This document shows positions 59,859 through 64,000 of a stretch of DNA of 64,000 bases, one piece after another (the first letter of the stretch is position 1; every line of letters starts with the position of its first letter). The translations under genes and the position numbers were made by a program. The notes under the pieces are model-generated. The model was not told where the DNA came from, searched no databases, and saw only the letters and a list, made by a program, of their open reading frames with translations. The stretch spans positions 248,001 through 312,000 of the forward strand of contig CAYVRJ010000001.1 in NCBI GenBank assembly GCA_964453645.1. Reading direction: 5' to 3'. The DNA comes from CAYVRJ01 sp964453645 (GTDB taxonomy: Bacteria > Bacillota > Clostridia > Christensenellales > JAWKQI01).

Positions 59859-60617
59859 ATGTTAAGAAGCTTATATATAGCTGGTACGGGAATGTTGGTT
59901 CAACGCTACCGTATGGACACCATAACCAATAACATTGCCAATGCAGATACCGTTGGATACAAATCCGATCATTTGCTGTCCCGCTCCTTTGAGGACATGA
60001 TGTTACAGCGCCTCAACGATCCTTCGGTGATCAGCCGGACGAACACGCTTGGCGGCAAGAATACCGGTATCCACATTGACGAACTGTACACCAGATTCGT
60101 TCAAGGGGGTATGGAGCAAACCATGGAACCCACGGATCTGGCCATTCAAGGCGATGGTTTCTTCGTTGTGAATACGCCAAATGGCGATCGATACACCCGT
60201 GCCGGAAACTTCGGCGTGGATCCTCAGGGTTATTTGGTGAATCCCGACGGACATTATGTCATGGGCACCAACAACCAGCGAATCCAAGTAAACACCACCG
60301 ATTTTGCCGTGGATATTACGGGAAACGTTTGGGTGGGCGGTAATAACATTGCTCAGCTTCAAATCGTTGATTTTGAAAACGTAGATGGCCTTCGCAAAGT
60401 GGGAGACAACTTATACACCCACTACAACAATGAACAACCCATTCCTGCACAAAACATAACCGTGATGCAGGGTTATATAGAGAGTTCCAATGTGGAAATT
60501 GCAACGGAAATGGCAGATATGATCGTTACCAACAGAGCATACGAAGCCAGCCAGCGCATGGTGAAAATGGTAGATGAGAGCTTAGGTAAGACCGTGAACG
60601 AAATCGCACGGTTCTAA
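59859..60617 (+). CDS. flgF: Flagellar rod protein FlgF/FlhO family
   Basis: A 252-residue distal rod protein. The N-terminal NNIANADTVGYKSDHLLSRSF and C-terminal VEIATEMADMIVTNRAYEAS are typical; DLAIQGDGFFVV marks the FlgE/F/G D1 domain. In Firmicutes the pair FlhO-FlhP makes the rod. FlgF and FlgG are hard to tell apart by eye; this one starts MLRSLYIAGTGM like FlhO. Confidence 0.88.
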   Translation: MLRSLYIAGTGMLVQRYRMDTITNNIANADTVGYKSDHLLSRSFEDMMLQRLNDPSVISRTNTLGGKNTGIHIDELYTRFVQGGMEQTMEPTDLAIQGDGFFVVNTPNGDRYTRAGNFGVDPQGYLVNPDGHYVMGTNNQRIQVNTTDFAVDITGNVWVGGNNIAQLQIVDFENVDGLRKVGDNLYTHYNNEQPIPAQNITVMQGYIESSNVEIATEMADMIVTNRAYEASQRMVKMVDESLGKTVNEIARF

Positions 60618-60640
60618 AACGAAGAGGACAAGGAGACACA

Positions 60641-61402
60641 ATGATCCAATCTACGAAAACTGCAGCAAATGCAATCTTTGCACAACAGCAACGGGTTGAC
60701 GTAATCGCTTCCAACTTAGCGAATGTCAACACAGTGGGTTATAAAAGTTCCAGAGTGGATTTTAAAGAGGCACTCTATCAAACCATACTGAGACCTGTGC
60801 AGCCTCAGGACGATTTAAACCTTCGCCAAGGCGCAGGCGTCATCTTAGGCAACACCGTGAAGAGCTTTCGCCAGGGAGCCATGATGAGCACCGGTATGTC
60901 TACAGACTTTCACTTGGAAGGCAAAGGATTCTTTGCCCTAGAGAACTCAAACGGAGACATCGTGTTTACCAGAGACGGAAATTTTAAAGTGAGTGCTGAA
61001 CCCAACGGAAATTTCTTGGTTGCAAACGATGGAGCATACGTCTTGGACGTAAACGGCAACAGAGTGCAGATTCAAGGCACTGGTGCCGACTTAAAAGTAA
61101 ATGGAGAAGGATATTTAATCGATGCTGCGAATGTGCCCTATGGACAGCTGGCACGGTTCACCTTTATGAACCCCTCTGGTCTTTCGGCAATCGGCGCAAA
61201 CCGCTTTGCAGCAACAGACGCATCGGGCGGCCCCACGGCCGACAACACAACTCTTGTGAAGCAGGGTTATCTTGAAAACTCAAACATTGAGATGGCCACA
61301 GAAATGACAAGGCTGATGCGTGCACAAAGAGCACTTTCCTTGGCATCCCGTGCATTAACCACGGCTGACAATATGGATGGTGCAGCAATTAATCTGAGAT
61401 AA
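60641..61402 (+). CDS. flgG: Flagellar rod protein FlgG/FlhP family
   Basis: A 253-residue rod protein, paralogous to the preceding one. NLANVNTVGYKSSRVDFKEALYQ and LEGKGFFALENSNG occur in order, with GYLENSNIEMATEMTRLMRAQRAL at the C-terminus. It lies 23 bases after flgF. It corresponds to FlhP in B. subtilis. Confidence 0.88.
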   Translation: MIQSTKTAANAIFAQQQRVDVIASNLANVNTVGYKSSRVDFKEALYQTILRPVQPQDDLNLRQGAGVILGNTVKSFRQGAMMSTGMSTDFHLEGKGFFALENSNGDIVFTRDGNFKVSAEPNGNFLVANDGAYVLDVNGNRVQIQGTGADLKVNGEGYLIDAANVPYGQLARFTFMNPSGLSAIGANRFAATDASGGPTADNTTLVKQGYLENSNIEMATEMTRLMRAQRALSLASRALTTADNMDGAAINLR

Positions 61403-61422
61403 TAACATATTATAAGATAGAG

Positions 61423-61437
61423 CTGTTATAATAACAG
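61423..61437 (+). promoter_or_regulatory. Palindrome over an extended -10, before yvyF-flgM
   Basis: CTGTTATAATAACAG is a perfect 15-base palindrome that contains an extended -10, TGT followed by TATAAT (61427-61432). No clear -35 is present. The overlap of operator-like symmetry and -10 would suit a repressor-controlled promoter for yvyF-flgM-flgN-flgK. Confidence 0.5.
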
Positions 61438-61476
61438 AGTTATTGAACAATACTAAGAGCGAAGAGGTTTTAAAAA

Positions 61477-61908
61477 ATGGAATTCAAACCAAAGAAATGC
61501 AAATGGTGCGGACGATTGTTCCAAAACAGTGCTCACGATATCTGTGCGGACTGTATTAAAAAATTGGATGATGACTTCCTCGTTGCAAGAGATTACATTT
61601 ATGAAAACCCGACCACGAATATTGCCACCCTGTGTGAAGACACGGGTATTGAAGAGCGAGAAATTATGCACTTTCTGCGGGAAGGCAGGCTGATCCTTTC
61701 ATCGGCCGATGCTGGACTGCGGTGTGAGAAGTGCGCTGCGCCGATTAGTACGGGACGGTTCTGTAGGAATTGCCAGGATAAGCTGAAAAATGCTTTTGGC
61801 ACCACGTCTACCGAAACAAGCAACCAACCCGATACATATAAAAAAGATGACTCTGATCAAATGGTTAAACGAAGGAATGTTATGCATACCTTTAGTGATA
61901 AAAAATAA
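61477..61908 (+). CDS. yvyF: YvyF-family flagellar operon protein
   Basis: A 143-residue protein with two Cys4 zinc motifs: CKWCGRLF with CADC in the N-terminal part and CEKCAAPI with CRNC near the C-terminus. Between them TNIATLCEDTGIEEREIMHFLREGR is a helix-turn-helix. The gene precedes flgM in many Firmicutes; in B. subtilis yvyF affects flagellar expression, possibly as a regulator. Confidence 0.88.
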   Translation: MEFKPKKCKWCGRLFQNSAHDICADCIKKLDDDFLVARDYIYENPTTNIATLCEDTGIEEREIMHFLREGRLILSSADAGLRCEKCAAPISTGRFCRNCQDKLKNAFGTTSTETSNQPDTYKKDDSDQMVKRRNVMHTFSDKK

Positions 61909-61932
61909 TTAACAGAACAGGCAGGAAGTATC

Positions 61933-62205
61933 ATGAACATCAATCAGATCAAGGCAAGCGCAATATCGCAATATCAAGCAACGGCAAGAGTGTCCCGGGT
62001 AAAGAGCCCCATTCCCGTTCAGGAACCCGATAGCTTTGTTATTTCTAACGACACAAAGATATATTCGGAAGCGTATATGACTTTAAAGAAAATGCTGCAA
62101 GCCGAAAATATCAATGCTGCGAAAATCAGCCAGCTCAAAACCGAAATCGAAAAGGGAACCTATAGTGTCGATCCGTCGGCAGTGGCTGATAAAATCTTAG
62201 GATAA
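61933..62205 (+). CDS. flgM: Anti-sigma-D factor FlgM
   Basis: A 90-residue protein with the FlgM N-terminus MNINQIKASAISQYQ and the C-terminal sigma-binding helices (KISQLKTEIEKGTYSVDPSAVADKIL). It holds SigD inactive until the hook is complete and is then exported or inactivated. It is in the standard yvyF-flgM-flgN-flgK order. Confidence 0.92.
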   Translation: MNINQIKASAISQYQATARVSRVKSPIPVQEPDSFVISNDTKIYSEAYMTLKKMLQAENINAAKISQLKTEIEKGTYSVDPSAVADKILG

Positions 62206-62221
62206 AAATTGGAGACTACAA

Positions 62222-62713
62222 TTGAGCGATATTCAAGCTGTTGTAAACGTTTTAAACGAATTGCGTGATACTTATGAAGAAATATATGCACTTTCTTTGC
62301 AAAAGAAAGCTGCAATTGTTGAGTCCAACGCCGATCTTGTGGGCAGCCTTACCGCAAAGGAATGGACTTTAATTAAAAAAGCAACGAAGCTGGAAGACGG
62401 CAGAGTTTTACTTGTTGAGGAAATTGCCAAAGAGAATGGAAAAGACCAACTCAATATGAGCGAGCTCATTGAGATTTCGGGAGAGCATGCGTCAGATTTG
62501 CGCCATGCAAGCCAAACTCTTGTTGAAATACTAAAAAAGCAAAGCGAGATAAATGAGCTGAACAAACAGCTCCTAGAAGTACATTTTGATTATATAAACT
62601 TTATCGTCGATGTTTACTCTCACCGGGAGCAGCCCAGCAATATCTATGGCAGCTCCGGTTTGGAGAGGGACTTTGCCGAGCAGAGTTTGGGATTATTAGA
62701 TAGTGAGGTTTAA
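62222..62713 (+). CDS. flgN: Flagellar chaperone FlgN
   Basis: A 163-residue mostly helical protein that escorts the hook-filament junction proteins FlgK and FlgL to the export gate. LNELRDTYEEIYALSLQKKAAIV is the usual N-terminal helix. The TTG start lies 8 bases after GGAG. The next gene is flgK, two bases away. Confidence 0.88.
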   Translation: MSDIQAVVNVLNELRDTYEEIYALSLQKKAAIVESNADLVGSLTAKEWTLIKKATKLEDGRVLLVEEIAKENGKDQLNMSELIEISGEHASDLRHASQTLVEILKKQSEINELNKQLLEVHFDYINFIVDVYSHREQPSNIYGSSGLERDFAEQSLGLLDSEV

Positions 62714-62715
62714 CC

Positions 62716-64000
62716 ATGAGATCAACTTTTACGGGACTTAATATAGGTGCTTCGGGGCTTCGCATGGCTCAGATCAACCTGGATTTAACGGGTCACAACA
62801 TTGCCAACGCTGAAACAATTGGTTATACGCGCCAGCGCATGAACACTGCGGCGATTCCGCCCGCATCACTGGTACAGCTATTAGCCAGCGATAAGCGCAG
62901 TCTCACGGGCAAAGGTGTTGAACCGCTCTACATTGAGCAGATTCGAAATCCATTTTTAGATATGCAGTACCGCAAGGAAAATGCGGCAACACAGTATTTA
63001 AACTCAAAGGAACAGCACTATGGTGAAATCGAAGGGCTGTTCAACACGGAGTTGGATAAAATCGATCAGAACACCAACATTTCCAGTGTGTTCACATCGT
63101 TTTATAAAAGCTTATATAGCTTGACAGAAAACCCTGCGGATCTCAGCATTCGCAAAAACTTAGTTGAAAATGCTGCAAAGATGGTGGATTCCTTTAACGA
63201 TTATGCAAAGCGTTTGATTGAAAAACAGGCGGATATGAACGGCTGTGTAAAGACAAACGTTGGGCAGATCAATGACATTGCAGAATCCATCGCTCAGTTA
63301 AACGAAAAGATTTATTCCTATGAGCTTTACGGCGCAAAGGCCAACGATTTAAGAGACCAACGAAACGTTTTGTTGGATCAACTGTCGGGCATTGTGGATA
63401 TGAAATACTACGAGGACTTGGGCGGCAAGCTGGTTGTTGAAATAGACGGGGGAACCTTAGTCAACCACAACAACTTCAACAAGCTCATGACTGTAGACAA
63501 TGAGCCAAATCCCATTGCTGGCGGGCCTATGCTCTCCAACGTATATTGGCAGGATTCAGCGGGTAATCCTACATATAAGGTCAACCCTAAGAGCGGTGAG
63601 ATCAAATCGTATATGGATTTGTGTGTGGGTAACTCGGATGACAACAAGGGTATTCCCCACCTGTTGGGTGAACTCAATAAACTGTGCCAAAAGATCACAA
63701 AAGAGTTTAACGAAGCGCACATGCAGGGTTGGACGCTGAACAACGGCGCTACTGCTTCGCAGACGGGCATCAAGTTCTTCGTAGATGCTTCTCCCACTCA
63801 CGATGCATCGGGGGTTACTGCACTGAACTTTGCAATAAATCCCGATATTTTAAGAGATGCAAACCTAATTGCAGCATCCGATAAACCCGTGGGCAGTGCT
63901 ACGGCTGAAGGCAACGATCAGCGGGGCAACAATGTAAACGCATTAAAGTTGGTTGGTTTGATCACCAAAAAGGATGCCAACGGCAACCCGGACAACTTCG
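62716..64000 (+). CDS. flgK: Hook-associated protein FlgK, 3' end beyond window
   Basis: 428 residues are visible and the frame runs off the end. The N-terminal TFTGLNIGASGLRMAQINLD and GHNIANAETIGYTRQR are the FlgK signature; ISSVFTSFYKSLYSLTENP and ANDLRDQRNVLLDQLS follow. FlgK joins hook and filament. The start ATG 62716 follows GAGG within the end of flgN. Confidence 0.96.
   Translation, partial: MRSTFTGLNIGASGLRMAQINLDLTGHNIANAETIGYTRQRMNTAAIPPASLVQLLASDKRSLTGKGVEPLYIEQIRNPFLDMQYRKENAATQYLNSKEQHYGEIEGLFNTELDKIDQNTNISSVFTSFYKSLYSLTENPADLSIRKNLVENAAKMVDSFNDYAKRLIEKQADMNGCVKTNVGQINDIAESIAQLNEKIYSYELYGAKANDLRDQRNVLLDQLSGIVDMKYYEDLGGKLVVEIDGGTLVNHNNFNKLMTVDNEPNPIAGGPMLSNVYWQDSAGNPTYKVNPKSGEIKSYMDLCVGNSDDNKGIPHLLGELNKLCQKITKEFNEAHMQGWTLNNGATASQTGIKFFVDASPTHDASGVTALNFAINPDILRDANLIAASDKPVGSATAEGNDQRGNNVNALKLVGLITKKDANGNPDNF

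Noticed and set aside
1..64000. CRISPR arrays, insertion sequences, prophage or integrase genes
   Set aside because: No regular spaced repeats, transposase or integrase motifs, or tRNA attachment sites were seen.

Overview
The window comes from a flagellated, endospore-forming member of the Bacillota, most likely class Clostridia. The evidence is a GerA-type germination protein, a CwlJ-like cortex hydrolase next to a GerQ-like protein, RNase J, YlbF, YlxM, the ffh-rpsP-khpA-rimM-trmD-rplS order, AGGAGG-type ribosome binding sites and the Gram-positive flagellar genes flhF, flhG, sigD, an swrB-like gene and yvyF. Base composition is moderate and even. I see no rRNA, tRNA, CRISPR array, insertion sequence or prophage.

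Layout. 1-1165 (minus): 5' part of an LCP-family cell-wall ligase gene. 1.6-10.2 kb: a sugar-use operon with a class II ketose-bisphosphate aldolase, an ADP-dependent sugar kinase, a xylulokinase-like FGGY kinase, a ribose-type ABC importer (ATPase, permease, binding lipoprotein) and an RpiR-type regulator. Two kinases plus an aldolase could together take an imported sugar to triose phosphates. 10.3-12.5 kb: a chemoreceptor. 12.6-17 kb: ddh (meso-diaminopimelate dehydrogenase), a small secreted protein, hflK-hflC and a lipoprotein, then a dense palindromic intergenic element. 17.1-19.8 kb: germination genes (GerA family, XRE regulator, CwlJ-like, GerQ-like). 19.8-24.3 kb (minus): operon rnjA-ylbF-mltG-U32 peptidase.

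24.4-42.3 kb: a long co-directional block of core genes, ylxM-ffh-rpsP-khpA-rimM-trmD-rplS-rbgA-rnhB-yraN, then a very large membrane glycosyltransferase and a GtrA-like flippase, then comM-dprA-topA-trmFO-hslV-hslU. This follows the order known from Bacillus subtilis, but xerC (codV) is absent between trmFO and hslV, and codY is absent after hslU. 42.4-46.3 kb holds genes not expected in that order: a nucleotidyltransferase fused to a degenerate phosphomannomutase-like domain, two half-size TauE/SafE (TSUP) membrane proteins and a lytic transglycosylase.

46.3-64 kb: flagellar genes. flgB-flgC-fliE is followed directly by fliO-fliP-fliQ-fliR-flhB-flhA-flhF-flhG, a PilZ protein, sigD, fapA, an unknown small gene and an swrB-like gene. 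A sigma-D-type promoter then precedes flgF-flgG, followed by yvyF-flgM-flgN-flgK (flgK runs off the end). The segment usually found between fliE and fliO (fliF to fliY, including the MS ring, C ring, ATPase, hook and motor genes) is absent and must lie elsewhere if the flagellum is functional. All functions are assigned by reading motifs; no database search was possible.
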